Below, piece after piece: positions 38,018 through 51,127 of a stretch of DNA of 64,000 nt. The stretch comes from Diphasiastrum complanatum. Lineage: Eukaryota; Streptophyta; Lycopodiopsida; Lycopodiales; Lycopodiaceae. A model generated the notes under the pieces. That model was not told where the DNA came from. It saw nothing but the letters and a program-made list of their open reading frames with translations, and ran no database searches. Numbering within the stretch: position 1 is the first letter of the stretch; every line of letters starts with the position of its first letter. The stretch is from contig CM055100.1 of NCBI GenBank assembly GCA_029204225.1, positions 50,816,606-50,880,605 on the forward strand, given 5' to 3'. Made by a program: the position numbers and the translations under genes.

Positions 38018-39095
38018 ATGGTATGCTAAGATTTACATCTTGTACTATTATTGATCATGAAAGATTTCAAACTTTGACCAAAATGTATATAAAACTCATA
38101 AATCATGTTTTATTTGGTGATGGAACATGCACATGGGACTAGAAATCAAAAATATATTCATGCTAAATTTGAGCCATTATGTTTTTTTCCATGAAGTGAA
38201 GCAAGAATCTACGTATTATGTGCAAAATGTACAGTGGAAGCATGTTCGTATGACTAAGAAGATCATGATCAAGTATACATGGATGAAATTATCAAATTGT
38301 ATTATGATTTTTTTTATAGTTAGATAAGGCAAGTTGAATTTAGTTGTGTTCAAGCATATTTTTGAATAAAATGTTAATGGAAAATATACCTTGCAAGCTT
38401 TTTTGTCATATATTTTGCACTTAGTTTCTAAGATATGATAGGAAAATAAAATATATTCTTCCCCTATAAAGGGACACATGACCTATTAAGATTTGGTACC
38501 AACACACAACCAAACTACATGAAAATATTTCTATTGGTCTACCAAATCTTTTGTTTGTTTTCAATTGCAAAGGGCCACACTTTCTATTTATGGATAAAAA
38601 TCTTAGATTTTATCATGTATTGTGGAAATGCTTTCCCTTATACCAAGGTCTACAAAGTACTTCAAAGTTTTGTATTCCACTATTGCATTGACAATAAAAC
38701 TGCTCAAAGAAAACTACATATTTTTCAAGGTCATGAAGGTTAATAAAGCTGACTTATGAATGCTGAAAAAAATATTATATGCTAAAATCTACATCTTATA
38801 CGATTGTCGGTCATGCAACATTTCAAAGTTTGACCAAAGTTGTAAACAAAATAATTAAAATACTAATTGTTTGGCAATGGAACATGTGCATGAAGCTAGA
38901 AATAAACTAATATATCCATGCTAAATTTGAGCCATCATGTTTTTTTTTAAAATTTTATTGTGATATATTTTGTACTCCAATTTCTAGAATATGATGAGAA
39001 AAAGTACAAACACTCTTCTCTAATGAAGGGAGACATCATCTATTGAAATTTGGTGCCAATAGACAACCAAACCACATGAAGTAATGTTTCTAGAT
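38018..39095. repeat. Diverged direct repeat pair (38018-38540 and 38773-39095)
   Basis: Shared blocks appear in the same order about 560-760 bp apart: 'GCTAAGATTTACATCTTGTA' with 'GCTAAAATCTACATCTTATA', 'CATGCTAAATTTGAGCCAT' (near 38160 and 38918), and 'GGTACCAACACACAACCAAA' with 'GGTGCCAATAGACAACCAAA' (near 38496 and 39050). About 200 bp is missing from the second copy. Neither copy codes for anything I recognise. Confidence 0.8.
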
Positions 39096-40371
39096 GTCCT
39101 TAGTCTTTGGTTTGGTTTGATTTTTATCATTACAAAAACTTAACATTTCTATTATAGATATAAGTCTTGAATAATTTATATTATTTTGAAAAAAGAAAAC
39201 TTTTTTTTGAAAAAGGACTACTCAATTTTTCAAAAACATTTACTACCTTGTTGCAAGTACAATTAGGCCTCAGAGTTTCCAGTCACATATCATTATATAA
39301 CTAAAGCCTTAGAAGAATTTTAAGCTGAAAATATACATTCACTTTAAGATTGAATTTTTTTATATATAGTAACACAAGACTAGAACCAAGTATGTATAGA
39401 GTAAAGCCCTACTTAGAGGGCTTCATGCATTTGAAAGCACCTACCTAAGGGTGGTAAGGGCATGTGCTTAAAAATGTGGAAAGCTCGAACAAAAGGGCTT
39501 TACCCACCTTGCCTATAGAACCTTGATGAATTTTTCTTCTGACTTTTTTGGGACACGTCAAATTGATGTATAGGGGAGAATGCTCTTAAAATATATTCTT
39601 GTACTTTTGTAAAAAGTTCTTAATAGAAAGTTAAATGATCGAGAGAACAACCTTATGAATATGTTTGAGAAAGGTTTTTGCTAATGCAACAATATGTACC
39701 TTTTTCTATGCATGCCTAAGAGACAAAATAAGGTAAAACATGAGAACACCTGACAAATGCAATTTCCATAAAGTGTCTTTTTAAAATAAATTCTATGGTT
39801 TCTTGAGAAGTTAACTCTCATCTTTATGATTTAATGTATAACATCCATAAACCATATTGAAAATTGGTTGGGGTCGTATGACTTTACCTTGGTATATTGC
39901 TATAATTAAAACTTGAGAACATATAGTTCAACAAATCCCAAAACATAAGCATGGTAGAGAGCTAAATACAAATACTCTAAGAAAAATCTAGTCTAATGGT
40001 TTTGTTGAAACAACAATTGCTATAATGATTTAGTAAACACTTAACACAAAGTGAAGTTTCATTCATAATTTTCATAGAGTGCATATAAGCACTTATAGAA
40101 TGTGCTTCATTTTATGATTGAAAGAAGTCACAATATAGAAGCTTACAACATAGGTCTAAAGTACAAAATTTGTGTAGTAATCATTTTCTCCCAAATAGAT
40201 TATGAATCTTTTTATTCCATATAATACAATACAAATGTTGTGGAGATTTAGAACAAGTCGTGGCACACTTAATCTACAACTACATGATTGTTTTGTATGC
40301 ATGCAAACATAATAAATTAAAGATATTTGCAAAAGACTAGTTAGTTGATTAGTCCAAATCCATGAAGTTAC

Positions 40372-40374
<3 letters not shown>
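39096..40374. other. AT-rich intergenic DNA
   Basis: No gene, domain or RNA gene recognised. Confidence 0.4.

Positions 40375-40411
<37 letters not shown>
40375..40411. repeat. (AC)n microsatellite
   Basis: About 37 bp of AC repeat, the only AC tract of this length in the window. Confidence 0.95.
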
Positions 40412-40412
<1 letters not shown>

Positions 40413-40916
40413 CTTATCTTTGCACTTTAATTAGTGCTAGTATAAAAGTTGATACTTGCCACATTCTTGACATTCACAACATGAAAAGATTTACAAAAAC
40501 TTCTTGATTTAATTTTTCTTCGAAAAAAGAAGTTTTTTTCATCCATTGAATATAACTTCAAATTGTTTGTTGCTACAACTCCCATGAGAGATCAATCATG
40601 TCTATTTAATGATTGGATTTAAGGTTTTAGTGAAGCTTATTCTAGGATTAATTTGGCTATGTTTCCTAGCTATCAATCATAGTTTGAATGTGTGGACAAT
40701 ATTATCAAACTTGTATTTGAGTTTAAAAATCCATTTGTAATAATTGTGTGTCTTTTATAAACCTTTAGGGTATGTCTTGAATTTAAGTTGATAGTTTACT
40801 AAAGATTTGATTTTCATATGATGGGAGAATGCGGATGCTAACATGTGAGCGGGCTGCAACAAGCCTGAAGCTGCCTATGTGTGGTAAATCAGTCAAAAGT
40901 GCTTAGATGATGCTAA
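40412..40916. other. AT-rich intergenic DNA
   Basis: Nothing recognisable. Confidence 0.35.
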
Positions 40917-41887
40917 GAGGTTGAAGCATTAAAGGATTATTTTGGAGGAGAGAAGCCTACCCTAGAGTCATGTTTTGCCTCGGAGAAATGCGAAGACCCT
41001 GACTTGATGGAGTTCCTCATTTGGGTGGCCAAAGTGTTGACATGGTGTGTTCATCCCAAGTTCTTGAGTAGTGCTTTGGTTCAAGCAGCTATAAGAGCTT
41101 ATCTTGGAATTGTTATTAATTGGGCCGAATGGGCGATTGATTGGATCAAGCGAGACACAAATCATTTTGTCACTAGTAAGAGTAAGAGGTTACAATGTGC
41201 GTTGCCATTAAATAAGATGCTAGTGGACTGGTTAGGAATTCCTGTCTTTCAAGTCATTGGAAGTGGGTATATTCAGCTGCCAGAGGAACCACCCAAAGTT
41301 GTCTCTAATGCTAGTAAGGTAGAAGAGATGGCTGCTGAAGTAGAAAGACCAAGGAAATCAAGAATGAAGCCAATGGCTAAACAGAAGCTTCCCTTGTAGT
41401 CAAGATCAAGCACTAGACGTAAGTCTACTGAAGAGTTACTAGTTTTCGAGGAAAATGAAGATAAGACAGATCAGTATTTTGATATGAGTATTGCTCCCAA
41501 CCAACCTGAACAGGTGTCTACGTTACTGGAAAAAGGTGTGTCGATCAATCTCGTTGAAGATGTTTTGCATGTTGAAGATATATTCAGGAGGATAACCTCT
41601 CCTTTGCTGAAGAAGTGATTATTTCTCATGCCTATGCGCAGCCTGGTGTTGCTGATACCATTGTTGCTGATATTATTGTTGAAGCACCTGATAGAGGCCC
41701 ACCAACGTTTGTTAAAATTCCACAGGATTCACCCATTAGTCAGATTGGATTTGTGCCCATATCACAACATATCGACCTGACTACACCCACCAAATCTACC
41801 ACTAATGTGTCTTCTGTCCAAGACGTGGTTAGTACCGAGGAGCTAGATTCCAAAAGAGATCGTTTTGTACTTGATATACTCCTATTA
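40917..41887 (+). pseudogene. Unidentified coding remnant
   Basis: A frame from about 40917 to 41399 reads as real protein: FLIWVAKVLTWCVHPKFLSS, then INWAEWAIDWIKRD and NKMLVDWLGIPVFQV, followed by a Lys/Arg-rich tail. After a stop at 41397-41399 the same strand continues (41400-41610), then a second open frame at 41615-41887 with ADTIVADIIVEAPDRGPPTF. I know no family with these motifs. The Lys-rich, then acidic and Ser/Pro-rich make-up and the copia fragment just downstream (42160) suggest a retroelement ORF, but a dead host gene is possible. Confidence 0.45.
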
Positions 41888-42154
41888 TGATTCTGAGCTA
41901 TAATTGGCTTCACATTGTGTGAATATTTCTTGGATTGATAACTGGATTGCGAAAACGCCCATCTTGGAAGCCTAATTACTAGGACAACTGACTGGTAAGA
42001 CCAAAACACTGTAGAAGACATTCAGTGGAAATAATCCTAGGATGGATGGATGAATTGTATGTGATTCTATGTTCATGTTTCTAAAAAAAACAGAAGCAAA
42101 ATGCAAGCAAAAGCACTAAAGTGCATCTTTACAAGATATAAAGATTGAACAAAG

Positions 42155-42600
42155 GGATTTCTAGGCTATGATCCATTTGGACGATGCATGCACATCACTC
42201 ATAATGTGGTGTTTGATGAATCACATTGATTTTGTGATAATAACAAAGACAATGAATATCTATCTAAGATCCGTATTGAGGATGAAGACAAGTCGACACC
42301 TTGAATTGCACAAGAAAAAGAGGTTGAAGGAAATGGCACCCCTCCAATTGGTGAAACATACTAGATGGAGGAAAGATAAATAGTTTGGATCAGAATAAAT
42401 TGAGGTTGCAGGTGATAAGCGAAAGGAGAGCGCAAGGAGAAGGACATACCTTAGGATACCTACTCACATCGTAGTGGTTCAGCTCAACATAAGTTGCTAA
42501 AATGGTATACTAAACATATGGATGAGGTAGTTGAGTCTAACAAAGAGGGAGAGCTACGTTGATTCCATATGATTCACCATTCTCCAAGTAAACTTTGTGC
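42155..42600 (+). pseudogene. Copia post-integrase fragment
   Basis: GYDPFGRCMHITHNVVFDES near 42165-42225 matches the copia segment after integrase (LGYDP...VTRDVIFDE). Acidic and charged codons follow, as in the integrase-RT linker. It is too broken to define ends. Confidence 0.6.
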
Positions 42601-44554
42601 TTCCAAAATTTTAATTTGGAGGTGCTCCACCACCCTTTTACAAATAAGTTACACGATGTGCTTGAATTAAAGTTTTTGATTTAAGCTTTTTTTTTTTTTT
42701 TTTGATAGAAAAGTTTAATATTTGGTAGTCGAAAACCCAAAAAAGATTTCACCAAACTTTGATATGACTACAATAAATTTCATAATGATTCACCTTAATT
42801 TTATTGATTTACCATTATATTAAAAGTGCTAAAATATATAGACAATTTTATTTGCCTAACTTTGTTATATTTAGAATTTCCAACAAGGAAAAAAAAAAGA
42901 GTAACAAGAAAAAGCAAGATGGAGATATTTTTTTCCAAATCTAGCAAGCTTCTAAATGGAACGTTTGATGATTTAACTAAAGCTAGATCGAGTTGGAAGA
43001 TCATATTATATGATGTACATTGACATCGACAAGATATGCTTAGTAGACATGAGGGCATTTTGGACATAGATGTGTGCCATATTGAATTTGAATTGGATTA
43101 TCTAACTTGAAGACCAATAGTGTAGTAATGGATCTACAAATGGCAAAGGCGCTAGTATGATAGGGTACCATCTTGGGCAAGCCTTGGTCATGTATTTCAC
43201 ATTATATCATTCTTGTTTGCATGGGGAAAATGTTGTCACATAGTCCAAATTGAGATTCTTTTGGTTATGCATATGCTACACAAAAGCAAAGTAATATTTG
43301 GAATGCACCGTGATTTGCATGTATGTCTACTAGCTTTTTATTTGGTGAGGGTATAGTCTTATGATGACAATATGATTTCCTCAAGTTGAGCCACAGTCAC
43401 TCATTGTTGTTAGCTGTATAGGTTTGTGCTTGTAAGTGGCTAATAAGATGTCAACCTAGCTACATGGAGGATGATAGTCTCATGGTAGCACTGGGATCTT
43501 AAGATTGCAAAGTAATGTTGTCAAAATAGCATATTATATTTAAGAGGGAGTGTGGAAAAACGTGAATTGTAACATGACTTTTTGGAGGCCAATTGTTGGA
43601 GATAGAGTTCTACTTAGTCATTTGACATTTTTCACACTTTTAGCACGTGTTTAAATGTCAAGGGAGGCATAAATACTTGTCTAATATTGGCCTAATGTGT
43701 AGGAGAAACGTACACCCTTGAAAGTAGTCAAAATTGTCTCATTACCATTGATCTTGATCAAGGGAGGAGATTGATTTGCATATTTAGAAGATGACCAAGA
43801 TTTATTTGGGCCAAGTGATATTGGGGCAACCTCACTGCTATAGATAGGAGGTGTTATGCTCAGAGAGCTATCTCCTTTGCTAAATCTATCACACATATAG
43901 AAGCAATATGTATTTAGAAGTCTTTATGTGAATTTCAATTCAAAATAGAGTAGGAGAGATTATCTTTTTTTCAATTTTGATTATTTTTCCAAGGCTCATA
44001 GTAGTCATCTATCCTCTTTGCACTTAGACATGAAGAAGAAACATGAATCAGTAGACGATTAAGATAATAAATATAAAAAATCAACTAAACTTCTAATTCC
44101 AAGGGGTCCCTTTATCCACTTGGTGCATGACATTACCAATAATACTTTGGAGCATTATGTTAGATACACTACCTTAGTGGTGAAGTGCTTCTAGCAAGCA
44201 ATTGAAGATATTCCCGAGTCTATTTTTTTCATGAACCATTTTTGTTGGCTCCACAAACTCATCCACTAGAAGAGACAATCCCTTGGAATGATACAATCTG
44301 CTTATGAAGGGACCCGAATTAGGTAGGCGGCTCCTAAGAGGAGCAGTTAGCATGAAGACGAAATTGTGGAAAAGCTTGTCACTAGCAATTTTCTCCTCTT
44401 CAAATGATAATAATTACTAGGCTACAGAAACTACAACAAGAATCTGGATACTAATGTAAATAGTACTTTTGAAAATATTGCTCATGTTCCATACAATTCC
44501 ACACAAAATATTCTCAATTTTAAATCATTATTTGCAATAAAAAACCATAAGCAA
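42601..44554. other. Unclassified AT-rich DNA
   Basis: A T run lies at 42688-42702. No gene or domain seen on either strand. Confidence 0.4.
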
Positions 44555-45264
44555 TGTTATGGGGGGGAAGGGAGGTCGGGCTCCAAGGGCATTCAGCCCG
44601 AGGAAGGGCTCAATGCCCTGAGGAGGCATCCTTCCTTGCCATAAAATCAATTTTTACTTCTTTTTTTATGGCATTTTTTGCGGTAGTTGTAGGGTAGTTA
44701 GATCATGATCATAGAAGTTAGATAGGAAGTTTGGTCAAGTTTCCTAAATTTTAGGAACTTACTCCAAAAATCAAAGAAGTTAGTGTTGATCTAACTACCA
44801 TAGATGGTATACCTAATGGGTAGGTCAAATTGACTTGAGTAGGCAAACCTAATGACAATTTAATATATGCATACATGTTGAACCTACTCAGCTAGCCGAG
44901 TATGGGATCCTCTTTGTACTTGCAAATAATCCATTCAATGTGTGAGAGATCATGATTTTGGAGCAATTGTCAATCTCAAGTTTTTACACCATTTGTGTTG
45001 TGATTTTTTGATTTGAATGAAGTCCAAACTTGGTAAAGTCAATTCTCTACTATTAGACCATACTACATACTATACTTCACAAGTGTGAAGCCTTCGTCAT
45101 GTGTTTTGACCAAAACATGATTGTTCTTGCTTGATGAGATCAAAATTGTCAATCTATATCAAAATTTGAGTGGTAATTTTGCAATAGATTGATGAAACAA
45201 GTATTCAATCACTCTTGAGGATCTTTTGTACATCCATTTAGGGTCCTAAACACTAATTTTAACA
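44555..45264 (+). repeat. 5' LTR of copia C5
   Basis: 710 bp from TGTTATGGGGGG to CTAATTTTAACA. The ends form the inverted repeat TGTTA/TAACA and the primer site follows directly. It starts with a GC-rich hairpin (44559-44642). No downstream partner LTR was found. Confidence 0.75.
44586..44619. repeat. GC-rich hairpin in the LTR
   Basis: AGGGCATTCAGCCC at 44586-44599 pairs with GGGCTCAATGCCCT at 44606-44619, 13 of 14 bases, around the loop GAGGAA. Outer arms (near 44559-44575 and 44628-44642, GGGAAGGGA against TCCTTCC) may extend it. It stands out in AT-rich surroundings. Confidence 0.85.
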
Positions 45265-45276
45265 TGGTATCAGATC
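45265..45276 (+). other. Primer binding site of copia C5
   Basis: TGGTATCAGATC follows the LTR end directly; one change from the usual TGGTATCAGAGC. Confidence 0.8.
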
Positions 45277-45943
45277 CAAGTACAAGATTCTAATTGATGA
45301 TCAAAACTCAAACCAAATTTAGCAAGTTTGATACTAAAAATCTAGTTTTGAGAATGCGAGCCTATACAAAGTGATTGCTTCAATTTTTGACATCTATATT
45401 AGATGGTGGACTAAAGGTTACTTTTTTCACACATGTGGGAGTTGTTGTACCTGTGTTTAGGTTCCATTATATATTAGATCCTCATAATTTTGATACACAA
45501 CATCTTAATGAGATTGTTGATGCAAATCGAAGAGAAAGCATGAAAGATCAAATGCCATTGTTAATATTAGACTTTGAGTCATATAATCCAATTAATAGGT
45601 GCATTCAACGAGTCCTAAAAAGTGACTTCTTAGGTCTTGTTGGATCATCAAAAAGAAGGGGTGCAAAAGAGTCATTGTTTTGCCAAAGTCATTGACTTTC
45701 TTATTTGATTTTATTTGAATTTAAAGAAAACTCATCGTACTTCCATTCAATCTTAGTGAGAGGGTGAGAAGGCCGATACTAGAAGTCTTTTGGAAGACTA
45801 GAAGTCTATTTTGAGTCATTCAAATTAAGTGGTCTTTGTAAACTTCTAGAATCAAATTCTTTCCATCAAGTTTGAGTTGTTTTTTGTAGAGACCCTAGTC
45901 GGAGGGCCGAGAAGTACATTGATTGTATAAGTCATTAGCTAAT

Positions 45944-47350
45944 ATGGGATCAATAGGCGCATTCCTCTTAGAATCTAGTGAGAGGTGAAACTCTACAAAT
46001 TACTCCATTTGGACAATGAGGATGGAGTCACTCCTTGTGCCGAATGAGTTCCTTGTCCTTGCACAATGAGATGAGAAAGCCAATTTCTCAAGCAAAGGCA
46101 AAGAAGACCAAATGATTCAAGAAGAATCAAAGAAAGGATGCTAAGGAGGCTAAAAGCATGGTTTGGTGGTACAATATGGATTGTCAAGGACACTACCTTT
46201 TTTGGTTAGAAATGCAATACCTTTTTATTGGAGCAGAGAGATTAGGCCCACCACTTACCCCCCAATACTCCAGAGGGTAGGCCCATCATTACTAGGGATG
46301 CCTTCATTGCATTAACTCGTGGACAGCATCTTTGAAGCTCCCTTCCAAATTCCCAAAAAGTGAAATGTACTACCAAAAGCTACAATGAAAAATGGGTTCT
46401 TTTTTTGTACTACCAAACCATAGCCAGGAGGAGGATTAGTCTACAAGCTCAAAGGCAAAAAGCAAGAAAGACAAGTCCAAGCTAAGATGCTTCTTTCAAT
46501 GTATAAAGAAGGAACATTTTGCATCCAAATGCTACAAGAGACAAAATGCACAAGGGGAGAACAAACAAGGGAACCTCGCACAAGAAGAGGAGGAAGATGA
46601 GGAAAACTCATCTTTGATGACATCCAGATCCTCACCAACAAACAAAGGCAAGGCACATGACACATAATGGATTGATAGTGGGGCAAGTTCCCACATGACT
46701 TGTCAAATGGACTCTACTCTACTCTCTTTCAATGTTACTAAAAAGTTCATCTTTACTGCAAGTGATCAAGAGCGTAGAATAGATGGTGTTGGTATCATCC
46801 CTTTATTTCTAGGATCTTCTAAAAGAATGGATCTAGACATTGTGCTTTATGTTCCATTAATCACCAAAACCTTGCTAAGTGTTAGTCAACTAATGGATAA
46901 TGGCTTCGATGTCCACTTCAAGCAAGGAGTTTGTTCTATTATGAAGAATGATAAATGCATAGAAAATGGTTTTAAACAAGGAAGATTGTTTAAATTGGAT
47001 GCTAATGTTGCTATTGAGAGTGTGAATATGGCAAAAGAGGAGATCACTCAAGTGGAGCTTTGGCATAAGAGGTTAGGCCATCCTAACTTCAAATCTATGG
47101 AGATCATGTGTGCAAAGGAGCTAGCTCTTGGCCTTCCTTGTCAAAGTGTGGTAAGATGTGTGAAGCTTGTAGTCTCTCAAAGACACACACATGCAACCTT
47201 TTCAAAGATCTTCCACTCCCTTAGAGATTATTCATTCTAATGTGCATAACTTTTCTCAAGTATCAATTGGAGGTGCTAGAATGTATGTAACATTCATTGA
47301 TGATTATTCAAGATATTCTTAGATCTACCATTTTCTTATGAAAATTTTGG
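45944..47350 (+). pseudogene. Copia C5 gag-protease-integrase remnant
   Basis: Gag starts at ATG 45944 (MGSIGAFLLESSER) and, after an in-frame stop, reads NSTNYSIWTMRMESLLV. A zinc-knuckle region at 46475-46535 reads CFFQCIKKEHFASKC, where one extra residue breaks the C-x2-C spacing. The protease is WIDSGASSHMTC near 46668-46705 followed by LYVPLITKTLLSVSQLMDNG. GAG_pre is ELWHKRLGHPNFKSM near 47055-47100. Integrase begins YVTFIDDYSRYS near 47290 and stops at about 47350. RT and RNase H are absent. Stops and the spacing change show it is dead. It is close to copia C3 at 49897-57047. Confidence 0.85.
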
Positions 47351-48249
47351 TGTATGAGTGATGCTACCAACAGTCTTAAATAGTCAATTACAGTTCCATG
47401 AAGCCTTCATACAGATCCTATGAAGCAGTATGGGCTGAGAACCATGATATCTTGATTTATAGAAGTCAAAATAGCCTCAAACTTGATGGAATTGAAACAT
47501 AAGCCTCCATCCACCAATTTATAGGTTTGATAGCTTGCTGGGAATGTAAAAAGGAATACTAATCATGCTGTAAAAAATACAGAATGATTCCCTTATGGAT
47601 TTAGAGAAATCCACCCCCCAAAATTCACCAAAAAATGGTCAATTTTTGTCCTTTTCTGATTTACTACAAGCTCAATTGCTGGAATTCTTGGCTCTAACTT
47701 CAAGGACAGCTTTTGAAGACTATGATTCATCTCTTTACTAGCTCTAAATGGTTCCTACATCCTCCTAATTTTATGAAAAAAGCAAGCAAAAAACATGAAT
47801 TTTGGCCTTTTTCCAGTTTTTTGACTATCATAAATTGGAAATTTATGGCAAGAAACATTTTCTCCAACACATGCAATCCAAATTATAGCAATATAACCAT
47901 CTAATTTATCTGATCTTGCTGGATTTTGATTCTTACTATCTATTTTGTGTCAAAAAGCATGAAAAACAAGCAAATTTGACCAAAACATAGCCTAGAATCC
48001 TAAATCACGGGAAGATCCAACATGCATTATTACCTTCAACACTAATATGGAAGTAACTTGCTGGAAATTTCAGATCTACACTATATTTGAGTTACACAAG
48101 CTAAATCTTCAAAACAACACAAATTGGTTTCCTAGCACAATTCTCCATAAATCACAAAGAAATTAAGAGATACATGGATCATGCAAATTGAAATTGGGAA
48201 GATCCACCAACTTGCAGCCTTGCTTTCCAGGATTGCTTTATGCAATGAA
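47351..48249. other. Unclassified DNA interrupting copia sequence
   Basis: Lies between integrase of C5 and an RT fragment. No motif is seen. It could be an unrelated insertion or degraded LTR. Confidence 0.35.
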
Positions 48250-48500
48250 TTTAAGATGGCTGATCTCGGGTCTCTACACTTTATATTGGCCATAAAAGTC
48301 ACTAGATATAAATATTATAATTTCATTTTTTAATCTAGATATGCTCATCATGTTCTTAAAAGATTCAACAAGAAAAATTGCAAAAGTGTAGAAACACCTA
48401 TGGAGCCACTTGAAAGAGTTCCTATGACAGATGATGAAGCATCCAAAGTGTGTTAAAATATCACTTCCAACTTGATGTACCTTGTAGATCTCAAGTTATT
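48250..48500 (+). pseudogene. Copia reverse transcriptase C-terminal fragment
   Basis: ARYAHHVLKRFNKKNCKSVE near 48340-48400 and TPMEPLERVPMTDDEASKV then SNLMYLVDLK correspond to the copia RT segment YAKKLLKRFGM...TPM...SLMYL. It ends where the next LTR begins. It could be the tail of C5, with its middle lost. Confidence 0.75.
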
Positions 48501-48506
48501 TGAGCT

Positions 48507-49302
48507 TGATAGGATCTCACACGTGTGGAGTCTGTTCCCACATGTGAAAGAATGTACATAAGTCATTTTTATAAAGTTAGATTGATTTTAGCTTGATCTA
48601 CACTAGTGTGAAATTGACCTTTGAGTAGAATCTTGAAAATGGTCAAATTGGTCAAACTTTGTGTAAATAGATTGGACTTCCATGTGAATGAGTTATTACT
48701 CACACATGTCAAGATATCATTCACACGTGTGGATAAGTTTCTAGAAGATAAGATAGGAGGATTCCATTAGATCCTATTTTATAGAAAATATTCCTATAAA
48801 TGTGGAAGACTAGCTTTTTGTTTTCTAGCCAAAGAGAATAGTCAACTTTGGGAAATGAGCACATATGGCTCCCATTGGTGGATCTGGATGAATAGGCACT
48901 CTTCACACGTGTGAAGACTTGCTGGACAATACACAGCTCGTGGATGTACTTGATCTATAAAGGGGTCAACCAAATCAATGAGAAGTTGATGTGAGATTGG
49001 CAATTTCTAGTTTTGTTGAGATTTCCACATTTGTCTTGAGTTTTGATGAATGAAATGCATTTGTATGTTAATGTACTTTACTCTCTGTAAACAAACCGTA
49101 TAGGTACTGCCCTCCACATGTGTGAGGCCGCCCATCCATGTGTTTGATCATTTGATCCATTGCTCTTGCTTAAATCATAGTGTAAAGCATCTAGATCAAG
49201 ATCTAACATCTAGAACTTGATAGATCTTTGGATTAAGCAATCAATAACTCTTAATGATTGATAGTACAATCAGTATTTGTCCTTTTTCTCTGAAAATTGA
49301 CA
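48507..49302 (+). repeat. 5' LTR of copia C3
   Basis: The inner end is fixed by the primer site after ...AAAATTGACA; the outer start is an estimate (TGATAGGATC). It carries three CACACGTGTG motifs (48518-48527, 48722-48731, 48904-48913), the last inside the perfect 16-bp palindrome CTTCACACGTGTGAAG. The right half (48864-49292) is repeated at 57052-57480. Confidence 0.7.
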
Positions 49303-49314
49303 TGGTATCAGAGC
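49303..49314 (+). other. Primer binding site of copia C3
   Basis: TGGTATCAGAGC directly after the LTR; initiator-Met tRNA type. Another CACACGTGTG lies in the leader at 49467-49476. Confidence 0.88.
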
Positions 49315-49896
49315 CAAGTGTAAGAGTGATCTAAATGATTAAAAGTACTTGAGAAATCATTGACAATTTGTTGCTTTTGAGATCTAATTGAAAGGGCGAC
49401 TTCAGGGAGAGAAGTAACATCATTTTTTTTGGTCAAGATCGATTTGTGGGCTGCTGAAGTATTGCTCACACGTGTGAAACCATACAGCAACCTTCAAATT
49501 AATTTTTATTAGTGTTTTTGATCCAAAAAAGTGCATACTAGTCCAAAATTCAAGGTTTTTAATGCATTGTCTAGATCTAGGTTCAATCTATCGAATGCTA
49601 ATGATCAAATAGTGATTTGAATCATTGAAGCAATTCATTTTGAAGCATTAGATCAGATCTTTAAGGCTGATTTGTTCAAATCTTAAGTGTGTGTGAAATA
49701 TCAAACCAAATTGAACTAGAGTCAATTTCTTTGAGGAGTGAATTGCTAGGATATTTGTAGTTGATCTATTATACCATCATCCAAGTTGAACTAGGATTGA
49801 TTGGGCCGATATCAGAAGCTTTTTGAAAGCTAGAAATCTATCTTAGATCACAACTTATCAAGAGATCTTTGTGCATCTCATAGGCTTTCATTCAAA

Positions 49897-50473
49897 ATGA
49901 CATCCATGGGTGGATATATGTTAGAATCTAGTGAGAAACAAACTTCCACAATCTATTCCATTTGGAAAGTAAGAATGGAATCACTATTAGTGGTTCATGA
50001 TCTCTTTGATATTGTCTTAGGAGTTGAGGAAGAGCCTCAAGCTCCTCAAGAACAACTAAAGTACAAGAAGAGGGTTAGATTAGCCCTACATTGCTTGAAG
50101 TTAAATGTAAGCAATGACCTCTTGAAGGAGGTGGCTTCTTGTACCACATCAAAAGAGTCTTGGGATTCACTAAAGAATATTTATGAATCCAATAACACTT
50201 CAAGAGTGCTTATGCTAAGAAACTTGATCTTGCAAAGCATGAGGGGAAGTGGAGAAAATGGACAAGAGTATGTCCTAAGGATAAAATCCTTGAACAAAGA
50301 ATTGGGATCTATAGGAGAGAAGATCCAAGATAATGAACTAGTACAAGTAATTCTCTCTAATCTAGCTCAATCTTTTGCTATTCAAGACCAACTTCCATCA
50401 ATTGAAAAATTGCATAATGTTCTTTCAAGAAGATTCAAGGCAAGGAGGCCGAGGCAAAGGATGGAGGATCTAC
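49897..50473 (+). pseudogene. Copia C3 gag, 5' part
   Basis: Starts MTSMGGYMLESSEKQTSTIY with SIWKVRMESLLVVHDLFDIV and continues about 190 codons through LHCLKLNVSNDLLKEV and VQVILSNLAQSFAIQDQLP, the gag (UBN2-like) core of plant copia elements. A frame change lies near 50430-50455. Element B is inserted at 50474, and gag resumes at 55712 with its zinc knuckle. The TCTAC duplication proves the two halves were one gene. Confidence 0.88.
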
Positions 50474-51127
50474 TGTGAAGGATTTCAGATCATTCAAGAT
50501 CCAATCCATGTCCCAAATCTTTGGTTACAATAAGGAGCAAACCAACAATCCTGCCAATGTAGAAAAATCAGCATCTACACACAAAATGAGATGCAAACTC
50601 TAAGAGATATTGATCAAACATGAACCAAAACATAAAATATGTTTGTTTTCCGTACAATTATAGTACCCTACTGTATTTCACACGTGTGGAACCGAAAATA
50701 GCAATAAATGATCATTCTACACACAAGATTGCAAGATAACACCAAGACAGTGCACCAATGAGTAGTAGAACCCAAAGAGAACCATGTATGATGATGAAAT
50801 GAGAGAGAGAAGAGAGAAGATGTGTCTCTCCACGAGTTACATCCTTTTATAGAGTTTCCGAACCCTATTTGGCCACTTGGCTTTCCCTCCAAAATGTAAA
50901 CCCTACTATTTTTTAGTCTAGATTCAATGTACCCAAAGTTCAAATTTGAATCTCTCTCAAACTCGACTACCAACTTTCCCACACTTTCCAAAAGTGTTTA
51001 TTGAATGTATTTTAAACTAATGTAACTTCAAAAATTTTGTCTCTAAGTCTAAAATGAGTTTTGGCCTCTTATTGACAATTAACCAAAATATAAATAAACT
51101 AGACTAAACTGGTTGAAATCTCTCACA
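50474..51127 (-). repeat. 3' LTR of element B
   Basis: 654 bp; on the + strand TGTGAAGGATTTC to GAAATCTCTCACA. It contains CACACGTGTG at 50679-50688. Near-identical to 55053-55706. Confidence 0.92.
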
